Below are positions 22,739 to 32,400 of a stretch of DNA of 44,347 nucleotides, one piece after another. Position 1 is the stretch's first letter; every line of letters starts with the position of its first letter. The position numbers and the translations under genes were made by a program. The notes below the pieces were generated by a model. It worked only from the letters and a program-made list of their open reading frames with translations, searched no databases and had not been told where the DNA came from. Source of the DNA: JAVBMU01 sp031552185. Lineage in GTDB: Bacteria; Actinomycetota; Actinomycetes; Actinomycetales; Cellulomonadaceae. The stretch covers positions 1-44,347 of the forward strand of contig JAVBMU010000050.1 in NCBI GenBank assembly GCA_031552185.1, in the 5' to 3' direction.

Positions 22739-23941
22739 GTGATCCCGGTTCCGCATTCCCTCCCGGACCCGCCGAGCGCGCCGGGGCCGCAATCGCCCCC
22801 GGTGGGCCGGCTGAGCCCCCTGCTCGAGGTCTCCGGCGCCGTGCCCGGCGCGGGTGCGGATGCGGCCGTGGCCTGGCACTACGGTGACCCGATCGCCGAG
22901 CAGCGGGCGCTCGCCGCGGGACGGGGCGTCGTCGACCTCTCGAACCTGGGGGTGGTCCGGGTCGGGGGGCCGGACCGGCTGTCCTGGCTGCACTCGATCA
23001 CGACCCAGGACCTCACCGCGCTGAAGCCGTGGGTCTCCACGGAATTGCTGGTGCTCTCGCCGCACGGGCACATCGAGCACGCCGCGGGCGTCGTCGACGA
23101 CGGCACGGCGGCCTGGCTGATCACGGAGCCGACCCACGTGGCCGCCCTGACGGCTTGGCTCGAGTCGATGCGGTTCGCGCTGCGGGTCGAGGTTGCCGAT
23201 GTCAGCGACCAATGGGCGGCGATCGGCGAAAATCTGGCCGCCGAGGGCACGCCCGGCGGCCCGGTGACCTGGCGGGATTCGTGGCCGACGGTGGCGGTCG
23301 GGGGGACCCGCTACGGGCCGCCGTCGGACGAGCACCCCGGCGCGGGGCGAGCGTGGCGGATCGTCCTGGTTCCGCGTCCCGACCTGGCCGCCGAGGTGGC
23401 CGCGCGGCAGGCGGCCGGAGCCCGGCTCGCCGGCACCTGGGCCGCGGAGGCACTGCGGATCGAGGCCTGGCGTCCGCGGCTCGCGGCCGAGGTCGACCAT
23501 CGCACCATCCCGCACGAACTGGACTGGCTGCGCACCGCCGTCCACCTGCACAAGGGCTGCTACCGCGGCCAAGAGACGGTGGCCCGGGTGCATAACCTCG
23601 GGCGTCCGCCGCGTCGGCTGGTGTTCCTGCACCTGGACGGCTCGGAGCACGTCCTGCCGGCGCCGGGCGCGTCGATCCGAGCGGTCGGCAGCGAGCGGAT
23701 TCTGGGCCCGGTGACGTCCGCCGCGCGGCACCACGAACTCGGGCCGATTGCCCTCGCCCTCGTGAAGCGGTCGGTCCCTGGGGACGCGCCGTTGTTGGTG
23801 GACGCCGACGGTGGCCCGCTCGCCGCCGCGCAGGAGGTCGTGGTGCCGGGCGACGGCGTGTCGATCGACCGCCCGCCCGCCCGCGGCCCGGTCGCCGGGG
23901 GACTGGCGGCGCCCGGCGGGTCCTCGCTGGGCCTGGCCTAG
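22739..23941 (+). CDS. ygfZ: YgfZ/GcvT-domain folate-binding protein
   Basis: This 400-aa tetrahydrofolate-binding protein supports assembly or repair of some iron-sulfur enzymes. The signature KGCYRGQE occupies residues 272-279, with the reactive Cys274. Upstream, VDLSNLGVVRVGGPDRLSWL marks the GcvT-like fold. The N-terminus has a Pro-rich extension. The GTG at 22739 follows the small membrane gene by 4 nt. Its position beside several membrane genes gives no specific clue to a partner enzyme. Confidence 0.9.
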   Translation: MIPVPHSLPDPPSAPGPQSPPVGRLSPLLEVSGAVPGAGADAAVAWHYGDPIAEQRALAAGRGVVDLSNLGVVRVGGPDRLSWLHSITTQDLTALKPWVSTELLVLSPHGHIEHAAGVVDDGTAAWLITEPTHVAALTAWLESMRFALRVEVADVSDQWAAIGENLAAEGTPGGPVTWRDSWPTVAVGGTRYGPPSDEHPGAGRAWRIVLVPRPDLAAEVAARQAAGARLAGTWAAEALRIEAWRPRLAAEVDHRTIPHELDWLRTAVHLHKGCYRGQETVARVHNLGRPPRRLVFLHLDGSEHVLPAPGASIRAVGSERILGPVTSAARHHELGPIALALVKRSVPGDAPLLVDADGGPLAAAQEVVVPGDGVSIDRPPARGPVAGGLAAPGGSSLGLA

Positions 23942-23993
23942 TCGAGTGATTCCGGGCCGGCCGAGCCGCGGATCGATCCGCGGTCGCGATGCG

Positions 23994-25076
23994 ATGCGCG
24001 CGATGCGCGGCCGGCTGCTGCTCTCGGCCCGGATTCGGCAGGGCACGTCCCGGGTCCGGGTCGCCTTCTGGCCGATTGTCCAGGCTTCCTGTGCCGCCGC
24101 GCTGGCTTATCTGGTGGCGAAGTACGGCCTCGGGCACGCCGCGCCGTTCTTCGCCCCGGTCTGCGCCTGGGCCTGCCTGGGGTTCAGCCAGGACCGGAGC
24201 CTGCGCTCCGTGGCCGAATTGGCCGTCGGCGTCGCGCTCGGGGTGGGGTTGGGCGACCTGGTGGTCCGGTACATCGGACACGGATGGTGGCAGATCGCGT
24301 TGGTCCTGGCCGGCTCGGCCCTGGTCGCCCGGTTGATCGATCGCGGCGCCCTGCTGACCATTCAGGCGGGCGTGCAGTCAATCGTGATCGCGGGCCTGCC
24401 CGTCACCGCCGCGCTGGGACCGCTCGGCCGGTGGACGGACGCGCTGGCGGGCGGCGTCGTCGCCATCGCCGTGGCGGCCCTCACCCCGGCCGACCCGCGC
24501 CGGCGCCCGCGCGCCCTCGGCGCGCAGGCCACGACCGAACTCGCGCGCACCCTCGAGGTCCTGGCCCGCGGGCAGCGCTCGGCGGATCGGAGCGACGTCG
24601 ATCGCGCCCTGGTGCGGGGCCGGGCCTCGGAAGGGGCCTACGAGGACTGGCTCACCATGGCCGGCTCCGTGCGGGAACTCGCCCGAGTGAACGCCGTCGG
24701 GCGCCGACACCTGGCCGAACTCGGCATGCTCGAACGGCAGGCGGTGCTGGGCGACCGGGCGATGAACGGGGTGCGGGTGATCGCCCGGCGCTCGCTCGAT
24801 CTGGTCGGGGACAAGGACCTGCGGCCGGTCGCGGACCTGGTGGAGCGGTTCGGGGTGGCGGTGCGGGTACTGGCCGAGGCCATGGGCGCGGGGCGGGACC
24901 TCGCCGTGGCCAGGGAGTACCTGCTCGACCTCGCGCGCCGGCTCGACCCCTACCGGGCGGGCGAGGATTGGCAGGTGCAGGCGCTGATCCTCCTGCTGCG
25001 CTCGCCGGTGGTCGACATGCTCGAATCCGCCGGCGCCGACCCCGGATCGGCCCGCGACGTGTTGCCGCCCCTGTGA
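23994..25076 (+). CDS. FUSC/aromatic-acid-exporter-like membrane protein
   Basis: This protein of about 360 aa has an N-terminal half with six closely spaced helices, including RVRVAFWPIVQASCAAALAY, and a C-terminal soluble helical half (about 190-360). The layout matches the FUSC (fusaric acid resistance-like)/ArAE family of exporters. The start is uncertain: ATG at 23994, a second ATG at 24003 or GTG at 23946 are all in frame and none has a good ribosome-binding site. No substrate can be named. Confidence 0.7.
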   Translation: MRAMRGRLLLSARIRQGTSRVRVAFWPIVQASCAAALAYLVAKYGLGHAAPFFAPVCAWACLGFSQDRSLRSVAELAVGVALGVGLGDLVVRYIGHGWWQIALVLAGSALVARLIDRGALLTIQAGVQSIVIAGLPVTAALGPLGRWTDALAGGVVAIAVAALTPADPRRRPRALGAQATTELARTLEVLARGQRSADRSDVDRALVRGRASEGAYEDWLTMAGSVRELARVNAVGRRHLAELGMLERQAVLGDRAMNGVRVIARRSLDLVGDKDLRPVADLVERFGVAVRVLAEAMGAGRDLAVAREYLLDLARRLDPYRAGEDWQVQALILLLRSPVVDMLESAGADPGSARDVLPPL

Positions 25077-25101
25077 GATCGGTGTGGGTCCGCGCGTCCC
25101 G

Positions 25102-25107
25102 TAGGCT
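25102..25107 (+). promoter_or_regulatory. -10 box (TAGGCT) of the DUF2516 gene
   Basis: TAGGCT ends 6 nt before the GTG at 25114, consistent with a leaderless transcript for DUF2516 and perhaps dtd. Confidence 0.45.
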
Positions 25108-25113
25108 CGTGCC

Positions 25114-25500
25114 GTGTTCGCATCGCTTCAGCTCTTGGTCCTGCTGGTGCTCGCCATCGGCGCCTTCGTCATGCAGGCGGCGGCGCTCGTGGACGCGCTG
25201 CGCCGGCCGGCCCGGGGCTTCACCGCCGAGGGCAAGCTGACGAAGCCAATTTGGTCGTTGATTCTCGGCGTCGCGGCCGCCCTCGGGTTGCTCGGCCTGC
25301 CGCCGCTGTGGTTCACCACGTCGAGCTTCATCAACATCATCGCCGTGGTGCCCGCGGTGATCTACTGGGTGGACGTGCGGCCCCGGCTGCGGCCCTACGG
25401 CAACGGGCGCTCGGGTGGTTCCGGGCGCTCGGGCGGATCAGGTGGATCCGGTGGTTGGAGCGGGCGCGGGTCGGGCAGCGGGCGCCCCGGTGGGTGGTAG
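25114..25500 (+). CDS. DUF2516 family membrane protein
   Basis: This 128-aa actinobacterial membrane protein has two or three helices, a loop with DALRRPARGFTAEGKLTKP and the characteristic ending YWVDVRPRLRPYG. A low-complexity Gly/Ser/Arg tail of about 30 residues is added after this motif. The function is unknown. Confidence 0.85.
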   Translation: MFASLQLLVLLVLAIGAFVMQAAALVDALRRPARGFTAEGKLTKPIWSLILGVAAALGLLGLPPLWFTTSSFINIIAVVPAVIYWVDVRPRLRPYGNGRSGGSGRSGGSGGSGGWSGRGSGSGRPGGW

Positions 25501-25563
25501 GCCGCGCCCGCCGGCCGCTGCGGCGAGACCGGTCGGGGTGACGGTCGCCGGGGGGTCGGACCG

Positions 25564-26001
25564 ATGAGAGCCGTGGTGCAGCGGGTGGCCCGGGCGGCGG
25601 TGACCGTCGACGGCCCCGCGGGTCCGCAGGTCACCGGTCGGCTGGACGGCCCGGGACTGGTAGCGCTCGTCGGCGTCACCCACGGCGACGGCGACGCCGA
25701 GGCGGAGACGATTGCGCGCAAGATCGCGGAACTGCGGATTCTTGCGGGGGAGCGGTCGGTGCTCGACGAGGGTGCCGGGGTGCTCGTCGTCAGTCAGTTC
25801 ACGCTGTACGGCGACACCCGCAAGGGCCGGCGGCCTTCGTGGAGTGCTGCGGCTCCGCGGCCGGTGGCCGAGCCGCTCGTGGCCGCGGTGGTGGATAAGC
25901 TGCGCGCTCGCGGGGTGGCTGTCGGCACGGGCGTCTTCGGCGCCATGATGAGCGTCGAAATCGTCAACGACGGGCCGGTCACTCTCATCCTCGAGGCCTG
26001 A
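25564..26001 (+). CDS. dtd: D-aminoacyl-tRNA deacylase
   Basis: This 145-aa cytosolic enzyme hydrolyses D-amino acids and glycine mischarged on tRNA. Both signature motifs are present: SQFTLYGDTRKGRRPS and NDGPVT, which contains the cross-subunit Gly-Pro motif. The N-terminus MRAVVQRV is typical and the length is normal. The ATG is preceded by GGGGGGT. It ends before two hairpins that separate it from the convergent LPXTG-like gene. Confidence 0.96.
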   Translation: MRAVVQRVARAAVTVDGPAGPQVTGRLDGPGLVALVGVTHGDGDAEAETIARKIAELRILAGERSVLDEGAGVLVVSQFTLYGDTRKGRRPSWSAAAPRPVAEPLVAAVVDKLRARGVAVGTGVFGAMMSVEIVNDGPVTLILEA

Positions 26002-26046
26002 GCTGAGTGTTCCAGGTTGTCGGGTCGGGTCGCGGCGGCGGGCATC

Positions 26047-26085
26047 GTGACGCCCCGCCGGCAGGAGGGTCCGGCGGGGCGTCAC
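26047..26085 (+). terminator. Strong hairpin after dtd
   Basis: GTGACGCCCCGCCGG (26047-26061) pairs perfectly with CCGGCGGGGCGTCAC (26071-26085) over a 9-nt loop. It lies 45 nt past the dtd stop and lacks a T tract. Confidence 0.6.
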
Positions 26086-26129
26086 TCCCGGTGCCGTCGC
26101 GGCACGCCCTGACGCGGCGGCGGCACGGT

Positions 26130-26154
26130 AGCGGGCGGCGGCCGGCCGCCCGCT
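26130..26154 (-). terminator. Hairpin after the LPXTG-like gene
   Basis: AGCGGGCGGC pairs with GCCGCCCGCT across a 5-nt loop. It is 57 nt beyond the stop of the minus-strand gene and probably forms its terminator; it may act in both directions. Confidence 0.45.
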
Positions 26155-26210
26155 GCTCCCACCGCGGCCGGGGCCACGGCGGGAGGGGGCTGCGGGGTCA
26201 GACCACGGGA

Positions 26211-26654
26211 TCAGTCCGGGTGGCTCAGTCGCCGACTGACGAGGACCCCGAGACCGCCGAACAGAAGCAGGCCCAAGGCGATCCCCAGGTACGCGCCCAC
26301 GGGCGGACCGGTACGCGGCAGCGTGTTTCCGGGGTCCGCCGGATCGACCGGGTCGGTCACCGGGTCCGCCGGGTCGCGCGACGGGTCGCGCGACGGGTCG
26401 ATCGTGCCCGGTGTCGTGGTCGCGGGTGTCGTTGCCCCGGGTGGGGTGGTCTCGCCCGGTGGGGTGGTCTCGCCGGGTGGGGTGGTCGACGGCGTCACGC
26501 CCGTCGATGGCTGGGCCGGCGCGGAACTACCGCCGGGGCCAGGGGTCTGGGCTGCTGCCGACCCCAGCGCCGACCCGCCGGCCGACCCGACCAGTAGCCA
26601 CACGGTGAGGCCGGCGACCAGCACGGTTCGCGGTCGCGGCGTGCGAATAACCAT
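26211..26654 (-). CDS. Small LPXTG-like cell-wall-anchored protein
   Basis: This 147-aa secreted protein has a signal peptide (1-35), a Pro/Thr-rich stalk with TTPPGE repeats (about 54-84), repeated Asp-Pro units and a C-terminal sorting signal: LPRTG at 112-116, a helix (about 119-139) and the basic tail RRLSHPD. A sortase would cut between Thr and Gly and attach it to the wall. There is no globular domain, so it is probably a spacer or surface stalk. The ATG is preceded by AGGA 6 nt upstream. No sortase gene is present in the window. It is divergent from the ECF sigma gene. Confidence 0.8.
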   Translation of the reverse strand: MVIRTPRPRTVLVAGLTVWLLVGSAGGSALGSAAAQTPGPGGSSAPAQPSTGVTPSTTPPGETTPPGETTPPGATTPATTTPGTIDPSRDPSRDPADPVTDPVDPADPGNTLPRTGPPVGAYLGIALGLLLFGGLGVLVSRRLSHPD

Positions 26655-26923
26655 GATGTGTCCTACTCCGTTTCGAGGCCGATGCGCCCCGATTCCTCGG
26701 GCACGGCGGACGATCAAGGTTGAGCCGATCAAAAGCAGGATATCGGCGCAGTGACGAGAATTCGGATGTGAACGACCTCCACCCTCCGGGTGAATCCAAA
26801 ACCTGACCTGGCGGTGAACATTTCTTTGGCAGCAAACAGTCGGCGCAAAGTGGCATGCTCGGCTACGCAAGATCCCGCCGGTCGGCGACATAGACCCACG
26901 ACCAATCGGATCCGAGGAGCACG

Positions 26924-27655
26924 ATGACCACCTCCGCAGGCGCCCGACGACGTGACGCCCAGTGGTTCGACGACCTGTTCGCCGCCCATGCGACCGCCAT
27001 CTACCGGTACTTCCGGCGGCGCCTGCCAGCGGCCGCGGGCGGCGCCGAGTCGGACGCGGAGGAACTGACCGCGGAGGTCTTGGCCACCGCTTGGCGGCGG
27101 CGCGAGGACGTGCCCGACGGCGCCGAATTGCCGTGGCTGTACCGGACCGCGGGCTTTCTGCTCGCCAACCATCGGCGCAAATTTCGCCCGACGCCGGTCG
27201 CCGAGGTACCGGAGATCGCCACCTTCGACCCGGACATCGAAGGCATCGTGATCCGGGACGAGCAGGCCCGCCAAGCCCTCGCCGCGCTCTCCCCCCGCGA
27301 TCGCTCGATCCTGCTCTTGCACGCGTGGGAGGGCCTCGGTGGCGAGGACCTCGCCGTCGTGCTCGGCATCAGCCGGGGCGGCGCGGGCGCGGCACTGTCG
27401 CGCGCGCGAGCGCGGCTGCGGTCGGCGTGGCGCGAGAGCGGAGCCGAAGCCGACGTGCCCCGCCCGGTCCGCCCGGCCGGCGCAGGATCCGACCCCCCGG
27501 CGACACAAACCATGGTGACCAAGTCGACGGAATCGGCGGCGACCGACGCGGACGCCCCCACCAGCACCGACGCCCCCACCAGCACCGACGTCCCCACCAG
27601 CACCGACGCCTCTTCCGACGATGCCACCTCGGCCAAACAGCTGGAGTTGCGATGA
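26924..27655 (+). CDS. ECF-type RNA polymerase sigma factor with repeat tail
   Basis: This 243-aa sigma factor has region 2 (about 15-90) with FDDLFAAHATAIYRYFRRRL and DAEELTAEVLATAWRR, and region 4 (about 118-170) with LSPRDRSILLLHAWEGL and VLGISRGGAGAALSRARARL. A C-terminal extension of about 65 residues contains three DAPTST-type repeats. The ATG has GAGGAG 5 nt upstream. The stop overlaps the next gene as ATGA, so sigma factor and membrane partner are made together. Target promoters are unknown. Envelope stress is a reasonable guess from the setting. Confidence 0.88.
   Translation: MTTSAGARRRDAQWFDDLFAAHATAIYRYFRRRLPAAAGGAESDAEELTAEVLATAWRRREDVPDGAELPWLYRTAGFLLANHRRKFRPTPVAEVPEIATFDPDIEGIVIRDEQARQALAALSPRDRSILLLHAWEGLGGEDLAVVLGISRGGAGAALSRARARLRSAWRESGAEADVPRPVRPAGAGSDPPATQTMVTKSTESAATDADAPTSTDAPTSTDVPTSTDASSDDATSAKQLELR
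27551..27604. repeat. 18-bp tandem repeat in the sigma-factor tail
   Basis: Three in-frame units (27551, 27569, 27587) share GACGCCCCCACCAGCACC, the last with one change. They encode DAPTST, DAPTST and DVPTST. Confidence 0.85.
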
Positions 27656-29325
27656 CCACGCAGGCCAACCCGTCGATTCCGGCGGACGATCCCGACGCCG
27701 CCGGCACGGTCCGCGATCCCGTCGGCGATGCGACCCCCGACGACGCCGTCGGTGTCGAGGAGGGCGGCACCCCGTCCGCCGAGCAGCTCAGCGGGCCGGA
27801 CCTCGCCTTCGCGCGGGTTCGAGCCGCCGACCCGGCGGCCGAGGCGACCCCCGACGCGGTGACGCTGCGCGCCGCCGTCGACGCCCGGCGAAGCGCGCCC
27901 GCCCCGTCGGCGTCCACGGACGAGGCCACCGAGGGCCGGCCGTTGGTGTCCGGCAACGAGGGCACCGCCGCAGGCCGGCCCTCCGGAACCAGCGCGCCAG
28001 GGGACGAACTCGCGCGGCGCCGGGTCCGGCGTCGCGCGCCCTGGCAGGTGGCAGCCGCCGCGGCGGCGCTGGTCGTGGTGGGGGCGAGCGGGTACGCCCT
28101 CGGCGGCGCCGGCTCCACCTCCGTAGCGGGCGGCGACGGCGCCGTGCGCACCTCCTCCGTCGAGGCGGACGAGGCGAGTCGGGACGCCGGCCGAGCGCTG
28201 GGATCCCCGGAGCCGCAATCCATGGCATCCCAGGCGGCCGGCGGCCCGGTCGCCGACCGCGCCATGTCGCTGCCGGCACCCGGCTATTCCGGCGGCCGCG
28301 TCGTCTTCGAGGGGAACCTGTCGAGCGCGGGCGGACGGGCGGAGGCATGGGCCTTCGACGCGGCCGGGACGTTCTCGAAGGCCACAGTCACCCGGGCGGC
28401 CGCCGCGCTCGGGGTCAAGGGCACGCCGCGGTCCGAGTACGGCACCTGGTTCGTGGGCCCGCGGAACGGGACTGGACCGAGCCTCTCGATCCAGCCCGAC
28501 GGCCTCACCAGTCTGGGCTTCAACGACCCGACTCTGGACCCGATGGCCCGCTGCAACGTCAAACCGGGCTCGGTCCAGGCTGCGCCCGGGCCGGATCTGG
28601 GCGCCCCGGACGCCGCCCCGGACGAGATCGCGCGTCCCTGCCCGACCGCGCCCGCCATCTCCGCGGCCGCGGCCACCGCCCACGTGCGCACGACGCTCGG
28701 GGCGCTCGGCCTGGACCCGGACGACTTCGCCTACGAGGCCGAGCTCATCCCCGACTCCGCGCAGTTCTACGTTTCCGCCTGGCGGCTCGTCGACGGCCGC
28801 CGCGCCGCGAACTCGTGGAATGCGTCCGTCGGCGACCGGGGGGTATACGGCCTGTATGGAGCGCTGGCGCCGCTGGTCCCCCTCGGCAGCTTCGACGTCG
28901 TCAGCCCGGCCGATGCGCTGCTCCGGCTCGGCGACCCCCGGTTCGGATCGACGTCGGCCATTATCTACTCCGGCCGGCTGAATGCCGCCGACGCCGCCAA
29001 GGCGGCCGCGGAGCCGGCGGCGGGCTCGGGTGCCGCCGGCTCGGGTGCCGCCCGCTCGAGTGCCGCCGACGCGATCGCCCCGGCCGAACCGGCGGCGTCC
29101 GACCCGCCGACGGTGCCGGCCACCGTGCGCAGGGGGAGCAAGGTCGACTGGCCGGTGGCCCGCGTCACCATCACCAAGGCACAACTCGGCTGGGGGGTGT
29201 ACTACCAGTCATCCGGCAGCGCGATGCTGCTCCCGACCTACGAGTTGAGCGGCGCGGGCGACGGCGCATGGTCCGCGCTCGCGGTCACCGACGCCTACCT
29301 GGACTTCTCGGCCGACTCACGGTAG
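27652..29325 (+). CDS. Single-pass membrane protein, probable partner of the ECF sigma factor
   Basis: This 557-aa protein has an acidic cytoplasmic N-terminus (1-128) that includes DLAFARVRAADPAAEATPD, a helix at about 131-152 and a roughly 400-residue extracytoplasmic part. That part has beta-rich segments around GTWFVGPRNGTG and a low-complexity Ala/Pro linker near 445-485. The layout of cytosolic head, one helix and outer sensor is that of an anti-sigma factor. However, no zinc-binding HxxxCxxC or recognised anti-sigma domain is visible. Assignment rests on the ATGA overlap with the sigma gene and the topology. Confidence 0.7.
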   Translation: MTTQANPSIPADDPDAAGTVRDPVGDATPDDAVGVEEGGTPSAEQLSGPDLAFARVRAADPAAEATPDAVTLRAAVDARRSAPAPSASTDEATEGRPLVSGNEGTAAGRPSGTSAPGDELARRRVRRRAPWQVAAAAAALVVVGASGYALGGAGSTSVAGGDGAVRTSSVEADEASRDAGRALGSPEPQSMASQAAGGPVADRAMSLPAPGYSGGRVVFEGNLSSAGGRAEAWAFDAAGTFSKATVTRAAAALGVKGTPRSEYGTWFVGPRNGTGPSLSIQPDGLTSLGFNDPTLDPMARCNVKPGSVQAAPGPDLGAPDAAPDEIARPCPTAPAISAAAATAHVRTTLGALGLDPDDFAYEAELIPDSAQFYVSAWRLVDGRRAANSWNASVGDRGVYGLYGALAPLVPLGSFDVVSPADALLRLGDPRFGSTSAIIYSGRLNAADAAKAAAEPAAGSGAAGSGAARSSAADAIAPAEPAASDPPTVPATVRRGSKVDWPVARVTITKAQLGWGVYYQSSGSAMLLPTYELSGAGDGAWSALAVTDAYLDFSADSR

Positions 29326-29376
29326 TTCTCCATCACGACCCGCCGGCCTGTTCGAACCGCCGGCCGGTCCAGGACG

Positions 29377-29415
29377 CGCGCGGGGCGCCCGGCCGTCGGC
29401 CGGGCGCCCCGCGCG
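29377..29415. terminator. Bidirectional terminator hairpin
   Basis: An 18-bp perfect stem (29377-29394 with 29398-29415) closes a 3-nt loop. It lies between the plus-strand sigma-partner gene and the minus-strand protease gene and can serve both. Confidence 0.7.
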
Positions 29416-29426
29416 GTCGGAGGGGA

Positions 29427-32400
29427 TCAGCTGCAGGTGATGGCGTCGAACGGCGCGGTCCAGGTGGCGGAACCTTCAACGCCGTCGACCAGCACGGTGG
29501 CCGTGGCGCTGACGGTGCCGGCCGGGACGGCGGCCGCGCGGGTGGTGAACTGCATGGTCACGGTGCCGCCGGCCGGGACGTCGTTCCAGGCCTTGGCGCC
29601 GTAGGGCGTCGTGAGTTCGATCTTCGCCGGGTGCGGCGAGTCGTTCTTGACGTTGACCGCAAGTACGGCCTTGCCTGCGAGGCACCTGGCATTGACCGTG
29701 CCGGACAGGGCGGCCTTCGGCGCCTTGACCGAGAGGTCGACGACCTGCCAACGGGAGTCGGGCTTCGCGTTGTGCATCGACAGGACCAGCAGCTTGCCGG
29801 ACTTCGGCGCGGTGGCCGAGCGGTTCACGGTGAAGCCCTCCGCGACCGGGCGCGGGTAGACGAGTTGCCCGCCGTTGGTCGCCGTAGCGGCACCGGAGAA
29901 CCAGTAGTCCGGGTTGTACGGGTCCGCCGTGAACGTCGAGACGACGTCCGCGTCGCCGAGGTAGGCCGAGAAGGTGCCGACCATGAACGTCGGTTTGTGC
30001 GCGGCGGTGATCCCGGTCGAGCCGAGCGGGATCGGAAGCACGAGCGTGTTGTTGTCGAAGATCGTCGTGTCGACGTTGCCCCAGTTCAGGTTGGGGGCGA
30101 CAGTTGCCAGCACGGTGCCGGGGGCGCGCAGGACGCCGTTCACCCGCCACGGGCGCAGCGTGTATGTGACCGCGACGGCAAGGTCATCGGCGTCGCTGTA
30201 CTGGGTGAGCACAGTCTCGAGGTCGTACTGGCCGTCGCCGTCCACGTCGATGTCGACCCACGGCTGCATGAAGGTGCCGACCTTGGCCCACTCGCCCTCG
30301 GCGGCCATGGCGATGCCCAGCCAGCCGTTGGCCTGGTTCAGGCCCGCGGCCTTCAGTTGGGGCGCGGTGGAGGCAAAGCCGACGGCTCGGATGTCCGCCG
30401 ATGCCAGGTTGGACTTCGATGCGCCTTCGCCGAAGTCGGCGTCGAACGCCGGGCTGAGGGCCTTCAGCTCGAACGGGGCGACCTGGGAGACCCAGCCGCC
30501 GGCGTTCGTCGCGCGACCGTCGATGGCGAGCGGCGCGGTCAGCGACTCGAAGTCGAACGAGACCGGCTTGGCGGTCAGGTCGGCGACGAGACGCGGGGCG
30601 GCCCGGACGGGAACCCGCAACTCCGTGTTGTCGTCGCCCGTCAGGACCAGGCGACCGCTGACCTCGGCGACGTAGTCGCGCGCGACGCCGGGGCTCGCCA
30701 GGGCGCTCTGGGTTGGGTCGATGTTCCGCTCGACCGTGGCCGGATCGACGGTGAGCGTCACGGTGACGGTGGCCGAGCCGTTGCGCGGCACCGTGACCGA
30801 GGCCGGGGAAACCGTGACCTTCGCCGCGCCGGCCTTGCTCGACTGGACGAAGCTCGTGCTGAAGGTTGCGGCCCGCAGCAGCGCGGTGTTGCGCAGGGTC
30901 ACGGTCTTGCTGATGGTGACGGGGCTCGCGGCGATGGGCACGACGCCGAAGGAGACCGACACGCCGGCGGGGTCATCGGTCGCGTAGGCGAGGGTTTTCT
31001 CGCTGGTGGCGGCTGCGGCGTCGACCCGGCCGGAGCCGACCCGCTCGGGGCCGTACGCAAGACCGGTGGGGGTCTTGTCCGTGACCACATCGTGGGTGGC
31101 CGTGTTCATCACGGCCGCCTTGATCTGCGCCGGCGTCCACCGCGGGTGGGCCTGCTTGACCAGGGCCGCGATGCCGGTCACGTGCGGCGCGGACATCGAG
31201 GTGCCGGACATGACCCAGCCGTTGGTGCCGCCGCCGGAGGCGACGGAGGCGATGTCGGTGCCGGGGGCGGCGACATCGGGCTTGACGATGCCGAGCGAGC
31301 CGTGCACCCCGCGCGAGGAGCCGGAGTTCAGCAGGTCACCGATGGCCGGGTTGGACACGAAGGAGGCGTTGCCGAAGGACTTGCTCAGGCGGACCGTGAG
31401 GGTGCCGGCCTTGATGGCGGGCAGCAGCGCCGTCGTCGTGGTGCCGGTCATCTGGGCGCCCGGGATGCCGGCGTTGCCGGCGATACCGGCCTCGAAGTAG
31501 TCCCGGGTCGAGGAGAGCAGGACGCCGACGGCGCCGGCGGCCTGGGCCGCGTTGAACCGCGCGCCGCTCCCGCAGGCCCGGGTCTGGTCGTTGTCGTCCC
31601 AGGACAGGTAGGCGATCTTGTCCTTCACCGTCGCGGCCTGGGCGGCGGTGAAGGTCGAGCACCCGGTGAAGGAGTCGCTCACGAAAGCCACCGGGGCCGT
31701 CACGTCGGCGGTGCCGGCGTAGCTCTGGGAGTTCTGGCCGGGGTACCGCTTGGCCAGGTCGGACGGCGCGGTGACCTCGAGCGCGTCGAGCGTCACGGTG
31801 TTCCCGACCGAGTTGGCGACGGTCAGTGCGGCGCGCGAGCTGCCGGGGGACCCGCCGACGTCGGAGATGTCGCCGCCGTTACCGGCGGAGTCGACCGACA
31901 GGACGCCGATCGAGGCCAGCTCGTCGACGAACAGGTTCTCCGGGTCGTCGGCGGGGGAGTTGTCCGAGCCCAGGGACATGTTGACGATGTCGAGGTGGTC
32001 GGACAGGTCGCCGTCGCCGTTGGGATCCGCGGCCCAGTCGAGCGCCAGCAGCGTGAGGTTCGTCCCTCCCCCGAGGTCGCCGAACACCTTCAGGCCGTAG
32101 AGCTGGGCATGCGGCGCGGAGCCCGGGCCGATCTTCCAGTCGCTGGTGTCGAGGTTGCGGTAACCGCCGCGCCACGTGCTGCCGTTGGCGAGGACGCCGA
32201 AACCGGCCGTCGTGCCGGCGACGTGCGAGCCGTGGCCGCCGCCCTGGGCGTTCGTCGCGTCGATCGGGTTGGGGTCCGGCGTCGGGTCGATGCCGAGGGC
32301 CGGGTTGTAGTTGTAGCCGGCGAAGTCGTAGCCGCCCGCGAACTTCGTCGCGTCGTATGTGCCCGCCTTGACGGGGTCCTGGCCCTTGGCGCCGTAGGCC

